This document shows, piece by piece, positions 34,282 through 42,296 of a DNA stretch of 64,000 bases (position 1 is its first letter; each line of letters begins with the position of its first letter). The translations under genes were made by a program, and so were the position numbers. The stretch lies in the NCBI RefSeq assembly GCF_001577755.1, contig NZ_CP010776.1:2852001-2916000 (forward strand), in the 5' to 3' direction. Source of the stretch: Rufibacter sp. DG15C (GTDB lineage Bacteria; Bacteroidota; Bacteroidia; Cytophagales; Hymenobacteraceae). The notes below the pieces were generated by a model. That model had not been told where the DNA came from. It was given only the letters and a program-made list of their open reading frames with translations, and did not search any database.

Positions 34282-37200
34282 TTATACAATGGCCACGTGA
34301 CCGTGGTGTTCTTTTTGGGCTTCCAGCTCAGCGGTTTCGCGCTCAAGTTCTTCGGCGGTTTTGTCAATCAAGATAATCTCCTCCGTCTTATCCCAGCCAA
34401 ACTTGGCCAGAATCCGGTCGAAGCCATAGTAGATGATAGGCACCACAATGAGGGTCAGGAACATGGACGAACTCAGACCGCCAATCAAGGCCCAAGCCAG
34501 GCCGTTTTTGGTCGCGGCTACGGATCCACCCGCCAGGGCAATGGGTAGCATACCAATCACCATGGCCAGGGTGGTCATCAAAATCGGACGGAAACGGATG
34601 CGCACGGCTTCCAGCAAGGCGCTCTTCACGTCATGGCCTTCTTTCTTCATCTGGTTGGTAAAGTCCACCACCATGATGGCGTTCTTGGTTACCAGACCAA
34701 TCATCATGATAATACCCAGGATGGAGAAGATGCTCAAACTCTGCGCAGCCAAAGCCAGGGCCAGCAAGGCACCAATGATGGCGAGCGGAATAGAGAACAA
34801 CACTACCAGCGGGTACACATAGGAGTCATACAGGGCCACCATGATCAGGTACACGAAGATGATGGACGCCAGCAAGGCAATCCCCAGCGTACCGAAACCT
34901 TCGCTCTGGTTTTTCAAGTCCCCGGCGTAGTCAACGGTCACGCCGTTCGGTATTTTAATCTCAGCCATTTTGGCCTGGATGTCAGCACCCACAGAACCAG
35001 ACGGACGCCCGATTACCTGCGAGTTTACATTCAAGGACGTCACGCGGTTGGTACGCTCTAATTGTGATGGGCCGGTAGACTGCTTCACATCAGCGAACTG
35101 GCCTAAACGTACCACTTTGCCTTGGTTGTTGATGAAGGAAAGGTTCGCGATGTCGGTTACGTTGCGGCGGTCAAACTCGTCCAGACGGATGTTGATGTCA
35201 TAGTCCTCGGTACCAGAGCGGAAGGTAGCGTCTGTGTTTCCGGAGAAAGCCATCTGCATACCAGCGCCCACGCTTTCCAGAGACATGCCTACGCTGGCCA
35301 TCTTGTCGCGGTCCACAATTACTTCAATCTCGGGGTTACCGCCTTCCACAGACACTTCCACGTCTACGGTTCCTGATACGCCTTCTACCACCTTGGTAAC
35401 GCGCTTAGAGAAGGCAATCAGGGTGTCCAAGTTAGAGCCTGACAGAACTATCTGAATAGGCGCCTGGGCGTTCCCTACCAAACCTACAGGTACCGGAGAA
35501 ACCTCCACGTTAGGCAGTTTGCTTTCAATATCAGCTTTAGCCTGACGGCTGAATTGCTGGGTACTGAATAAACGGTCTTTCACATCTACCAAGGCTACAG
35601 ACAGTTCAGCTTGATACGCCGAAGTCTGTCCTGCCTGCGAAGAAGCCGTAGTACCCACTGTGGTGAACACGCGTTTCACTTCAGGGATGGTGCGCAGGTA
35701 TTCTTCTACTTGTTTAGTGGCGTAGTTGGTTTGCTCTACGGTGGAGTTCTTCGGTAATTCTAACTGCAAGCTCACCTCACCACGGTCACCCGCCGGAATG
35801 AACTCAGACCCGATGAACCCGAATGGCACCAGCATGAACGAGGCAATCAACAACAGGAACGTAACCCCCAGCGTGATGAACTTGTGATTGAATGCCCACT
35901 TCAAGGTATTGGTGAAGCCTTCAATGATGTTGTCCAGTTGACGCTCAAACCAAAGGATAAACCGCCCGAACATGTTCTTATCAGACACGTGCTCCAGTTT
36001 AGAGAAACGGCTGGCCAGCAAGGGAATCAAAGTGAAAGCCACGAACAAGGAGATCATGGTCGCAATAGAAACCACCACCGCAAACTGGCGCAAGATGTCA
36101 GATACCAGACCGGTAGACAAGGCAATAGGAACGAACACCACCACAATTACCAGGGTGATGGACGTAACGGTCGCCATGATTTCTTTGATACCGTCATACG
36201 CTGACTGCGCTGGACTTTTGCCCATCTCCATGTGCCGGTAAATGTTCTCAATCACCACAATGGCGTCATCCACCAGAATGCCTACCACCAATGAGAGGGC
36301 CAATAGTGACATCAAGTTCAGGGAGTAACCCAGCAAGAACATGGCAATGAAAGTAGCCACCAACGAGGCCGGGATGGACACCATCACAATCACTGCGTTC
36401 CGGAGGGAGTGCAGAAATAATAACATTACCACGGCCACTAGAATAATGGCAATGATCAAGTCATGGATCACCGAGTCAGCGGCTTCTAGGGTAAAGTTGG
36501 AGCTGTCTGAGGCGATGTTAAATTTAAGGCCTTCCTTGGCATAGATTTTCTCCAGGTTGGCCAAAGCAGCCTTGGTCTGGGCACTCACCTCCACGGCGTT
36601 CGCATCTGACTGCTTCTGGATGGTAATCCCCACCGATGCTTTGGAGTTGATACGGCTCAACACGTCCACGTCTTTCTGGGTATCCTGCACCTCGGCTAGG
36701 TCAGAGAGACGTACGGTACCGTTCTGGTCAGATTTAATGACCAGGTTGCGCAGTTGGTCCAGGTTCTGGTACTTACCCGCCAAACGTAGCTGGGTCTGGC
36801 CGTTCTCGTTCTTGATTCTACCCGTTGGGAAGTCCAGGTTAGAGTTCTTGATGCGTTGTTGTACCTGCAAGATAGAGATGCCATAGGCTTCCAATCTGTC
36901 AGCCTTGATGTTGACTTTAATCTCACGCTCAGCCCCACCCAAAACTTTAATCTGGGCCATGCCCGGCACGCGGGAAAGCTCTGGCTTAATCTTGTTGTCA
37001 ATCAGATCGAAGAACTCGGTGGCGGGCATGTTGGCGGTGGCCCCCATCTTGATGATAGGCAGGTCGTCAAAGTCAAACTTGTTCAACGTAGGCGGGTCAG
37101 CGTCTTCTGGCAGACGGGCCAGAATGGCGTTGATTTTCCGCTGGGCGTCCTGCAAACTCAAGTCTACGTTGGTGCCCTGGTTCAATTGAATGGTGATGAT

Positions 37201-37467
37201 GGAGAAACTCTCCAGGGAGGTTCCTTTCATCTCCTTCACATTCTCCAGGGCAGAAAGCGCGTCTTCAATCTCTTTGGTCACTGAGTTCTCTACCTCATTT
37301 GGCGAAGCACCCGGATATAGCGTGGTAATGGTTAATACCGGCGGACTGAACTTGGGCAACAACTCGTAGTTGAGGGAGTTGTAGGAGACAACGCCTAGGA
37401 GCGTGAGGACCGTGAAGACCACCACTACCAAGGTTGACCGCTGTATAGATAATTTGGTTATGTTCAT
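34282..37467 (-). CDS. RND efflux pump, AcrB/MdtB (HAE-1) type inner-membrane subunit
   Basis: 1061-residue proton-driven resistance-nodulation-division transporter with 12 membrane helices in two halves and two large periplasmic loops. Typical motifs: ISIQRSTLVVVVFTVLTLLG at the first helix, YPGASPNEVENSVTKEIEDALSALENV, LEAYGISILQVQQ, and the TM4 proton-relay segment GILVDDAIVVIENIYRHMEMG with two Asp. It is encoded after adaptor and outer-membrane channel genes (gap 34 bp), a complete tripartite efflux system. Exported compounds may be drugs, detergents or bile-like molecules, and the pattern does not tell which. Confidence 0.96.
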   Translation of the reverse strand: MNITKLSIQRSTLVVVVFTVLTLLGVVSYNSLNYELLPKFSPPVLTITTLYPGASPNEVENSVTKEIEDALSALENVKEMKGTSLESFSIITIQLNQGTNVDLSLQDAQRKINAILARLPEDADPPTLNKFDFDDLPIIKMGATANMPATEFFDLIDNKIKPELSRVPGMAQIKVLGGAEREIKVNIKADRLEAYGISILQVQQRIKNSNLDFPTGRIKNENGQTQLRLAGKYQNLDQLRNLVIKSDQNGTVRLSDLAEVQDTQKDVDVLSRINSKASVGITIQKQSDANAVEVSAQTKAALANLEKIYAKEGLKFNIASDSSNFTLEAADSVIHDLIIAIILVAVVMLLFLHSLRNAVIVMVSIPASLVATFIAMFLLGYSLNLMSLLALSLVVGILVDDAIVVIENIYRHMEMGKSPAQSAYDGIKEIMATVTSITLVIVVVFVPIALSTGLVSDILRQFAVVVSIATMISLFVAFTLIPLLASRFSKLEHVSDKNMFGRFILWFERQLDNIIEGFTNTLKWAFNHKFITLGVTFLLLIASFMLVPFGFIGSEFIPAGDRGEVSLQLELPKNSTVEQTNYATKQVEEYLRTIPEVKRVFTTVGTTASSQAGQTSAYQAELSVALVDVKDRLFSTQQFSRQAKADIESKLPNVEVSPVPVGLVGNAQAPIQIVLSGSNLDTLIAFSKRVTKVVEGVSGTVDVEVSVEGGNPEIEVIVDRDKMASVGMSLESVGAGMQMAFSGNTDATFRSGTEDYDINIRLDEFDRRNVTDIANLSFINNQGKVVRLGQFADVKQSTGPSQLERTNRVTSLNVNSQVIGRPSGSVGADIQAKMAEIKIPNGVTVDYAGDLKNQSEGFGTLGIALLASIIFVYLIMVALYDSYVYPLVVLFSIPLAIIGALLALALAAQSLSIFSILGIIMMIGLVTKNAIMVVDFTNQMKKEGHDVKSALLEAVRIRFRPILMTTLAMVIGMLPIALAGGSVAATKNGLAWALIGGLSSSMFLTLIVVPIIYYGFDRILAKFGWDKTEEIILIDKTAEELERETAELEAQKEHHGHVAIV

Positions 37468-37501
37468 GTTCTAAACTTCTTCTGTAAAAAGAAAAGGATG
37501 A

Positions 37502-38563
37502 TTACTTAAGCGGTGTTACCTGGATGCCTTCGCGCAGGTTGATCTGGCCACTGCGTACCACTTGCTCTGTTGGTTGAACCCCGTCCAGAATCTCTACCTG
37601 GTCTTGCGTTACAATGCCCACTTTCACTTTGCGCAGATAGGCTTTGTTGTTTTTCACCACGTACACGCTTGGGTCCTGAATGCTACCTACAATGGCTTCA
37701 CGGGGTAACAAAAGCGCGTCACGCTGGGCGTTCACCGGGAAGAAAGCGGTACCGTACATACCCGCACGCAGGTTGTTGTTGGCAGTGTTTTTTACTTCAA
37801 TCTCCACGTCAAACTTTAAGCTGGCATCTGCGGCGGCGCCAATGGCCATCACCGTGCCTTCGTATTCCTGGGCTCCGCCTGCGTTGGCAGTCACTTTCAC
37901 CTTCTGGCCTTTGTTAATTAAAAGCACTTCAGACTCAGAGGCTTTCACATTCAGTTTCAGGCGGTCAACGTTCACGATGTCATACATCTTGGTGCCAGCG
38001 TTGGCGTTCAGGTATGAGCCTACCTCAATGTACATCTCGTTGATTTGGCCGCTAATGGGGGCCGTCACGCGGGTGTTGTTCTGGTTCTGACGGGCGGCTA
38101 CCAACTGCGCGCGGGTAGCGTTCACGTTGATTTGAGCGTCTTCTAACTGGCGTTTGGTCACCGCGTCACCGGCAATCAGATTTTTCATGCGCTCCAGGTC
38201 TTTCTGGGCTTTCTGGTAGTTGGCGTTGGCCGTAGCTAGGTTAGCATTGCTGGTGTTATCTTCTACCTGCAACAGCAACTCGCCGGCGCGCACTTTGTCG
38301 CCTTTGCGCTTAAGCACCCGCTGGATCTGACCAGAGATCTCTGAAACCAAGGTGAGGCTCTGCACGGGCTTGAAATTTCCTTGCGCGGTGAACGACTTGT
38401 CCAGCTTAGCCGACGTAACCTCGGTTAAGGTCACCGGAATGGCCTCGCTCTTGATTTCAGCAACGGCAGCCTTAGCGGTCATTTCTTTTTTGTTCTTGTT
38501 TAAGGTGTAGGCAACGGCGCCTATCAACACAACTGCAAGCAGGATATAAATCAGTTTTTTCAT
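37502..38563 (-). CDS. RND efflux periplasmic adaptor (membrane fusion protein)
   Basis: 353 residues. An N-terminal membrane anchor (MKKLIYILLAVVLIGAVAYT) without lipobox is followed by a barrel-sandwich/lipoyl domain (VSEISGQIQRVLKRKGDKVRAGELLLQVE), an alpha-hairpin of about 60 residues, the returning lipoyl half (RVTAPISGQINEMYIEVGSYL), a beta-barrel and a membrane-proximal domain ending GQINLREGIQVTPLK. It bridges the pump and the TolC channel. It is 25 bp after the TolC-like gene and 34 bp before the pump gene. Confidence 0.95.
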   Translation of the reverse strand: MKKLIYILLAVVLIGAVAYTLNKNKKEMTAKAAVAEIKSEAIPVTLTEVTSAKLDKSFTAQGNFKPVQSLTLVSEISGQIQRVLKRKGDKVRAGELLLQVEDNTSNANLATANANYQKAQKDLERMKNLIAGDAVTKRQLEDAQINVNATRAQLVAARQNQNNTRVTAPISGQINEMYIEVGSYLNANAGTKMYDIVNVDRLKLNVKASESEVLLINKGQKVKVTANAGGAQEYEGTVMAIGAAADASLKFDVEIEVKNTANNNLRAGMYGTAFFPVNAQRDALLLPREAIVGSIQDPSVYVVKNNKAYLRKVKVGIVTQDQVEILDGVQPTEQVVRSGQINLREGIQVTPLK

Positions 38564-38588
38564 TTTATGGGTGATGTACAGGTAAGGA

Positions 38589-39947
38589 TTATTGGACTAG
38601 GTTACTTAATTCGCCGCGGGCTTTGAGGTAGTTCAGCTGCGCGATTTTGTGTTTCAATCGTTCATTGTTGACGTTGGTCTGCGCCTCTCTCAGGGCCACC
38701 TCGGCATCCAATAAATCTGTCAAGGGAGAAAGACCTTCTTTGTATAGTTTGTTGGTAGTGTCATACACCTCCTGGGCCATGCGCACGTTGCGCTCCTGGT
38801 TTTCAATAGACAATTCACTGGTGCTTATTTGCTTGAGGGCGTTGTCTAAGCTCATCTGCGTGTTCAAGGTCAGGTTTTGAATGCTTAAATCCGTCTTTTT
38901 TACCTCTAGCTCTGCCTGACGGGTCTGGTACTTGCGCTGGAAACCGTCAAAAATGGGCACGTTCAATTTTAAGCCCAGCACAAAGGTGTTGAACCAAGGT
39001 TGGCTGGTGTCAAAGAGGTTAAACTCCTGGCGCTGCGCATTGTAAGAATACTGACCAAAACCAGCCAGCGTAGGGTAGGCCCTGCCTTTGATGTTTGAAA
39101 TGTTCAGGCCGTACAAGTTCTTCTGAGTCTGCAAGGCTTTGAAGTCTGCACGGTTGGCCAACACCTCATTGGCATTAGCCGTTAGCGGAAGCACAGTGGT
39201 GACCAAAGTAGTAGACTCCTCCAATTCAATGGGCTGATCCATGGGCATGCCCATGAAGAACTTAAGAGCGTTCTTCTGCTGCTCATAAGTAGAGGCCAAG
39301 GCCTCGCGCTGGTTCTCCAGATTGGTTTTATTGACCGTGATGCGGTTCACATCTACCTTTTTGGCGAAGTCGTTTTTGTATTGCAGCGTCAGAATCTTCT
39401 CTAATTGCACCAAGCGGTTGTAGTTGGCGGCAATAGTGTTGAACTGCTCTTTGGTCTGAAGCGCCTGTAAGTAGGCAGAGCTCACGTTGTACAACACGTC
39501 CTCTTTGCTCATCTGGGTACGCAGACGGTACAAGTCACGGGTAGTGGCCGCCGCTTCTAATCCTACAAAATAGGACTTGCTGAAAATCAACTGAGACAGC
39601 TCTAGCCCGCCGGTGGCGTTGTATTTCTGACCAAATTTCACAGGCACGTACGTGCCCGGCTCGCCAATGATTTCACCTGGCAACAACTGGGTAGGGATGG
39701 ACGGAGAAACGGTGAGCTGTCCAGTACCATTAATCTGAGGCAGACCAGAGCCTTTGGTTTCCTTTATCTTATATTCAGCGCCTTGCTCATCCAATTGAGA
39801 CTGTTGAATGGAAATATTGTTAGCGGTTGCAAAAGTAAGCGCCTCTTTCAAGGAGAGAGTAGTCCCCGCCTGAGGTTGATTTTGCGCAAAACTGGACCCT
39901 GCCGTCAGTGAGAGGAAAAGCCCCAGTAATAAATGCTTCTTATTCAC
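38589..39947 (-). CDS. TolC-family outer-membrane efflux channel
   Basis: Alpha-barrel outer-membrane protein. I place the start at GTG 39947, giving MNKKHLLLGLFLSLTAGSSFA as signal peptide (453 residues). The frame continues up to a TTG at 40007, but that codon lies in the second operator palindrome. Two OEP repeats are visible, each with SLKEALTFATANN / NEVLANRADFKALQTQKNLYG-type helices and the long coiled coil NLENQREALASTYEQQKNALKFFMG. It forms the exit duct for the adaptor and pump encoded downstream. Confidence 0.9.
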   Translation of the reverse strand: MNKKHLLLGLFLSLTAGSSFAQNQPQAGTTLSLKEALTFATANNISIQQSQLDEQGAEYKIKETKGSGLPQINGTGQLTVSPSIPTQLLPGEIIGEPGTYVPVKFGQKYNATGGLELSQLIFSKSYFVGLEAAATTRDLYRLRTQMSKEDVLYNVSSAYLQALQTKEQFNTIAANYNRLVQLEKILTLQYKNDFAKKVDVNRITVNKTNLENQREALASTYEQQKNALKFFMGMPMDQPIELEESTTLVTTVLPLTANANEVLANRADFKALQTQKNLYGLNISNIKGRAYPTLAGFGQYSYNAQRQEFNLFDTSQPWFNTFVLGLKLNVPIFDGFQRKYQTRQAELEVKKTDLSIQNLTLNTQMSLDNALKQISTSELSIENQERNVRMAQEVYDTTNKLYKEGLSPLTDLLDAEVALREAQTNVNNERLKHKIAQLNYLKARGELSNLVQ

Positions 39948-39983
39948 GGTTTTACTAAAATTAATTGGTTTGTATCTTTCTTT

Positions 39984-40007
39984 GTAGTTCAGGAAAATGA
40001 GAACCAA
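39984..40007. promoter_or_regulatory. Candidate operator O2 of the RND operon
   Basis: Half-sites GTAGTTCA (39984-39991) and AGAACCAA (40000-40007) with an 8-bp spacer, the same 8-8-8 design as the palindrome in front of the regulator gene. It lies between the regulator and the TolC-like gene. Confidence 0.5.
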
Positions 40008-40020
40008 ATGGGTAAAAAAA

Positions 40021-40488
40021 TTATTTCTGTCGGTCTTTCAACCATTTTTCCAGCAGCATGGGCACTTGGGAGGATAAGAACTCCATGAATTCAATCCGGT
40101 CCAACACTTTTTGGTTCATGTCTGGGTTGGCATCACCTCTTAAGTCGTTGGCCTGTCTCAATAGCTTACTGAACGCCAAGATGGAGTTCATCTTATTAAC
40201 CACTTCCTGGTTCCAGTTGTCCAACAGGGCGCTAAAATAGCGCTTGCGATCCCCAGAGAAGGTAGTGTACTCTATCAGGCGCATCTGCAACAACAGATTT
40301 AAGGCATTGCTTGTAGCGCTTTTGCTAATGTTCAAGGTCTCAATGATTTCTTCAAAAGTGAGGTACGGTTTCTCAGAAACAAACAGCAAGCCCATGATGC
40401 GTCCAGTCACCGGCGGAAAGCCTTGCTGCTCATGGTAAATGCCAATCTTTTCAATTAGCTGCTTTTGCTCTGGTGATAGTTTTAACAC
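40021..40488 (-). CDS. GbsR/MarR-type transcriptional regulator of the RND operon
   Basis: 156 residues from GTG 40488 (LKLSPEQKQLIEKIGIYHEQQGFPPVTGRIMGLLFVS). The open frame reaches a TTG at 40524, but that codon is part of the -7 promoter element, so it cannot be the start. The winged-helix motif is LTFEEIIETLNISKSATSNALNLLLQMRLIEY, with a wing FSGDRKRYF and a C-terminal dimerisation helix. Family members repress adjacent transporter genes and release on binding ligand. It is the first gene of the efflux operon (73-bp gap) and probably controls itself and the pump through the two palindromes described here. Confidence 0.88.
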   Translation of the reverse strand: MLKLSPEQKQLIEKIGIYHEQQGFPPVTGRIMGLLFVSEKPYLTFEEIIETLNISKSATSNALNLLLQMRLIEYTTFSGDRKRYFSALLDNWNQEVVNKMNSILAFSKLLRQANDLRGDANPDMNQKVLDRIEFMEFLSSQVPMLLEKWLKDRQK

Positions 40489-40521
40489 AGGTTTGTTCTC
40501 TTTGTTTGAGGTAGAACGCTG

Positions 40522-40529
40522 CAAAGATA
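40522..40529 (-). promoter_or_regulatory. -7 promoter element of the regulator gene
   Basis: TATCTTTG on the minus strand, an exact TAnnTTTG match. Transcription would start near 40515. Confidence 0.6.
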
Positions 40530-40542
40530 CTGGTTAGTTTCT

Positions 40543-40566
40543 TTAGTTCTTAATTTTGAGAACTAA
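40543..40566. promoter_or_regulatory. Candidate operator O1 of the RND regulator
   Basis: Perfect half-sites TTAGTTCT (40543-40550) and AGAACTAA (40559-40566) with an 8-bp spacer, positioned over the -33 region of the regulator promoter. Binding would repress the operon from its first promoter. Confidence 0.6.
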
Positions 40567-40742
40567 TTTTTATTCTTTTTTATGAAAAAGGTAAAAAAGG
40601 GTATCCCAAGGCCAGATTCTGCGATTTTAGAAAGAGGAAGGGCCTAAAGATGGCGCAAAGATAATGGAATATTTGACCTGCGGATGAAGTAGTTGTGGGC
40701 GCAATGGGGGAATGATTGCTTCCCAATTAACTTTTCACAAAC

Positions 40743-40780
40743 CGCTTTTGGCTTACTTTCTGGAAAACAAGCCAAAACAG
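40743..40780. repeat. Dispersed palindrome, copy 19
   Basis: Left arm CGCTTTTGGCTTACTTTC, right arm GAAAACAAGCCAAAACAG. It lies at the edge of the AT-rich island. Nothing else was seen in 40567-40799. Confidence 0.8.
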
Positions 40781-40907
40781 AGGTGATGTTTAAATATAGT
40801 GCTAACAGAAGTGATCTCGTTTTAAAGCAGACCTGCTGTAAAGTGTTGGTATTTTGCGTAAATAAATTCTATACGGGTGATGCTTTCAAGTGTGTTGTTA
40901 GGTTTCC

Positions 40908-41261
40908 CTATTCATTGGTTTTGATTACGAAAGCCTTCAACTCAGCCATCTTCCCATCCCTAAATCGCCAAACATCACAGTAGGAGTATTCAGCCATTTG
41001 ACCATCAGTATCTTTCAATCTGATTTTGCCAAGGGCAGTCACATAATCGCCTTCTGCTATCAAGTTTTCAACCATAAACTTAGGAGGCTCCAGATACGCA
41101 GAGGCTATGTACCGCCGGACGGCTTCCTTCCCTAGTAAGATCTGGTCCCCCACGAAGGTCCACGCCGTATCATCGGTGCAGAAAGCCAGAAATCCTTCAT
41201 TGTCACCCTTCGTGATAGCCGCGTTTGCCTTTTCTAATATTTTCTTATTCTCCTCTGCCAT
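40908..41261 (-). CDS. SnoaL/NTF2-like small protein
   Basis: 117 residues with the cone-shaped NTF2 fold pattern: an N-terminal helix (MAEENKKILEKANAAITKGDNEGFLAFCTDDTAWTFVG), GKEAVRRYIASAY, then beta strands with NLIAEGDYVTALGKIRLKDTDG and YSYCDVWRFRDGKMAELKAFV. Related to polyketide cyclase/steroid isomerase-like SnoaL proteins. No specific reaction can be given. It lies in the AT-rich island and may be a second cassette, see the attC-like sites. Confidence 0.82.
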   Translation of the reverse strand: MAEENKKILEKANAAITKGDNEGFLAFCTDDTAWTFVGDQILLGKEAVRRYIASAYLEPPKFMVENLIAEGDYVTALGKIRLKDTDGQMAEYSYCDVWRFRDGKMAELKAFVIKTNE

Positions 41262-41394
41262 TTAGATTTCTTTGCTATAGGTTAAAGTTTTATAGAATAA
41301 TTATGGTCAGATGTTTCTCAAATAGGTAGCACCACTCTTTAAGACGGTATCTACAAGTCTTTTTGGGTGTTTAATTAACAAGGAATTTATAGTA

Positions 41395-41465
41395 GCCTTA
41401 ACGGCTAGTATAAAAAACGTGCGAGGCCGTCGGCCGAAGCATGATTTTTATACAATGTTAGCACC
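41395..41465 (-). other. attC-like recombination site B (downstream of SUKH gene)
   Basis: Read on the minus strand it begins GGTGCTAAC (41465-41457) and ends GTTAAGGC (41402-41395). Inside, 9-bp arms GTATAAAAA (41408-41416) and TTTTTATAC (41445-41453) pair perfectly, then CGTGC/GCATG and GGCC/GGCC form an inner stem. This is the layout of an integron attC (R'' L'' loop L' R'). Confidence 0.55.
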
Positions 41466-42067
41466 TGTAATTTTTAATTTTCTTTAAGAAAGTATTCTCT
41501 GTTAGCTAACAGATTCTCCAGTTCATAAAACCAGAAGTTACCCTCACTTACAGCTTTCTCATCTATTGACTTTAATCTATAGTTAAGCTTTTCAAATTGT
41601 TCGTCCGTGAAATTGGAGTCGAGGAAAGCGTCCTCTCCATTCAAGCTTATTACTTCTTTCCCAAATTCCTTGTAGGCAGATAGAAACTGAAATAACTCAT
41701 TTACTGAAGTATTAACAAAGGTACTTTCGAATTCCTGCTCATGGTTTAGCACAACGACTTGGCAACCATTCATCAAGTCGATACAAAATGGGTCGCCGGC
41801 ACCTTCTGAGCCAATTATTAGAAGAAATTGATGTGCGAATTCTTCAGTTTCATAAACAAGTGCAATCGATTCTAGATTTAGAGTCGCTTCATTATGCCCA
41901 AATGTGAGAAAAGGTGCAGCTGATTTTGGGAGCCCGACTATAGACAAAAATTGAGTTGTATCATCATTGGCTCCCTTTTTTGAAAGTAAGTCACCATCAA
42001 ATTTGGACAGCTCTTTACCAGTCCAGTATTTAAGCAATTCTTTATAATTCATATTTATTGGTGCTAA
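41402..42067 (-). mobile_element. Candidate integron gene cassette carrying a SUKH gene
   Basis: The minus-strand unit starts inside GTTAGCACC and ends inside the next site's GTTAAGGC. Only 7 bp precede the start codon and about 8 bp follow the stop codon before the next R''-like box. If excised as a circle, the ends would form a site whose GGTGCTAAC and GTTAGCACC boxes are exactly complementary. No integrase gene is in the window, so this would be a CALIN-type remnant. Confidence 0.5.
41474..42052 (-). CDS. SUKH-type (SMI1/KNR4) immunity-like protein
   Basis: 192 residues resembling the SUKH superfamily (probably SUKH-4), whose members neutralise polymorphic toxins. Visible family traits are an N-terminal helix, LPKSAAPFLTFGHNE with hydrophobic strands, LLIIGSEGAGDPFCIDLMNGCQVVVLNHEQEFESTFVNTSVNEL and a C-terminal helical tail. 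Base composition is clearly AT-richer than neighbours, suggesting transfer. It is cassette-like, tightly bordered by two attC-like sites, and no toxin gene lies next to it, so it may be an orphan immunity gene. The assignment is by pattern, not search. Confidence 0.75.
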   Translation of the reverse strand: MNYKELLKYWTGKELSKFDGDLLSKKGANDDTTQFLSIVGLPKSAAPFLTFGHNEATLNLESIALVYETEEFAHQFLLIIGSEGAGDPFCIDLMNGCQVVVLNHEQEFESTFVNTSVNELFQFLSAYKEFGKEVISLNGEDAFLDSNFTDEQFEKLNYRLKSIDEKAVSEGNFWFYELENLLANREYFLKEN

Positions 42068-42120
42068 CTATTGTATAAACCGAACTATTCGGCTTATCTG
42101 CACTTTGTGCGTTATGCAGG
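42060..42120 (-). other. attC-like recombination site A (upstream of SUKH gene)
   Basis: On the minus strand from CCTGCATAAC (42120-42111) to GTTAGCACC (42068-42060), about 61 bp. An inner stem (CCGAA / TTCGG around CTA) and partial ATAAG/TTTAT pairing lie between the boxes. It lies 7 bp upstream of the SUKH start codon. Confidence 0.5.
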
Positions 42121-42153
42121 TCCTTACTAAATTCTTATTTTAACCCAACAAAA

Positions 42154-42204
42154 GTGGGCTGATGAATATACTACATTTAGTTTGTTGCATATTCATCAGC
42201 CCAC
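42154..42204. repeat. Inverted repeat with 16-bp perfect arms
   Basis: Arms GTGGGCTGATGAATAT (42154-42169) and its exact complement (42189-42204) around a 19-nt loop, adjoining the attC-like site. No T tract follows, so it is not a plain terminator. The rest of 42121-42296 holds no gene. Confidence 0.8.
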
Positions 42205-42296
42205 AATGAAACCAAATAATAGGCTCCATCATAACAGGTACAGGCATATGCGCTCATGCATGGCTGATTCTTCCTCAGCAACCTGTACATTTCCTG

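Noticed and set aside
33933-40488. The ACP next to the efflux operon as part of a biosynthetic gene cluster
   Set aside because: A strong terminator separates them, and no synthase, ketosynthase or tailoring gene is present.
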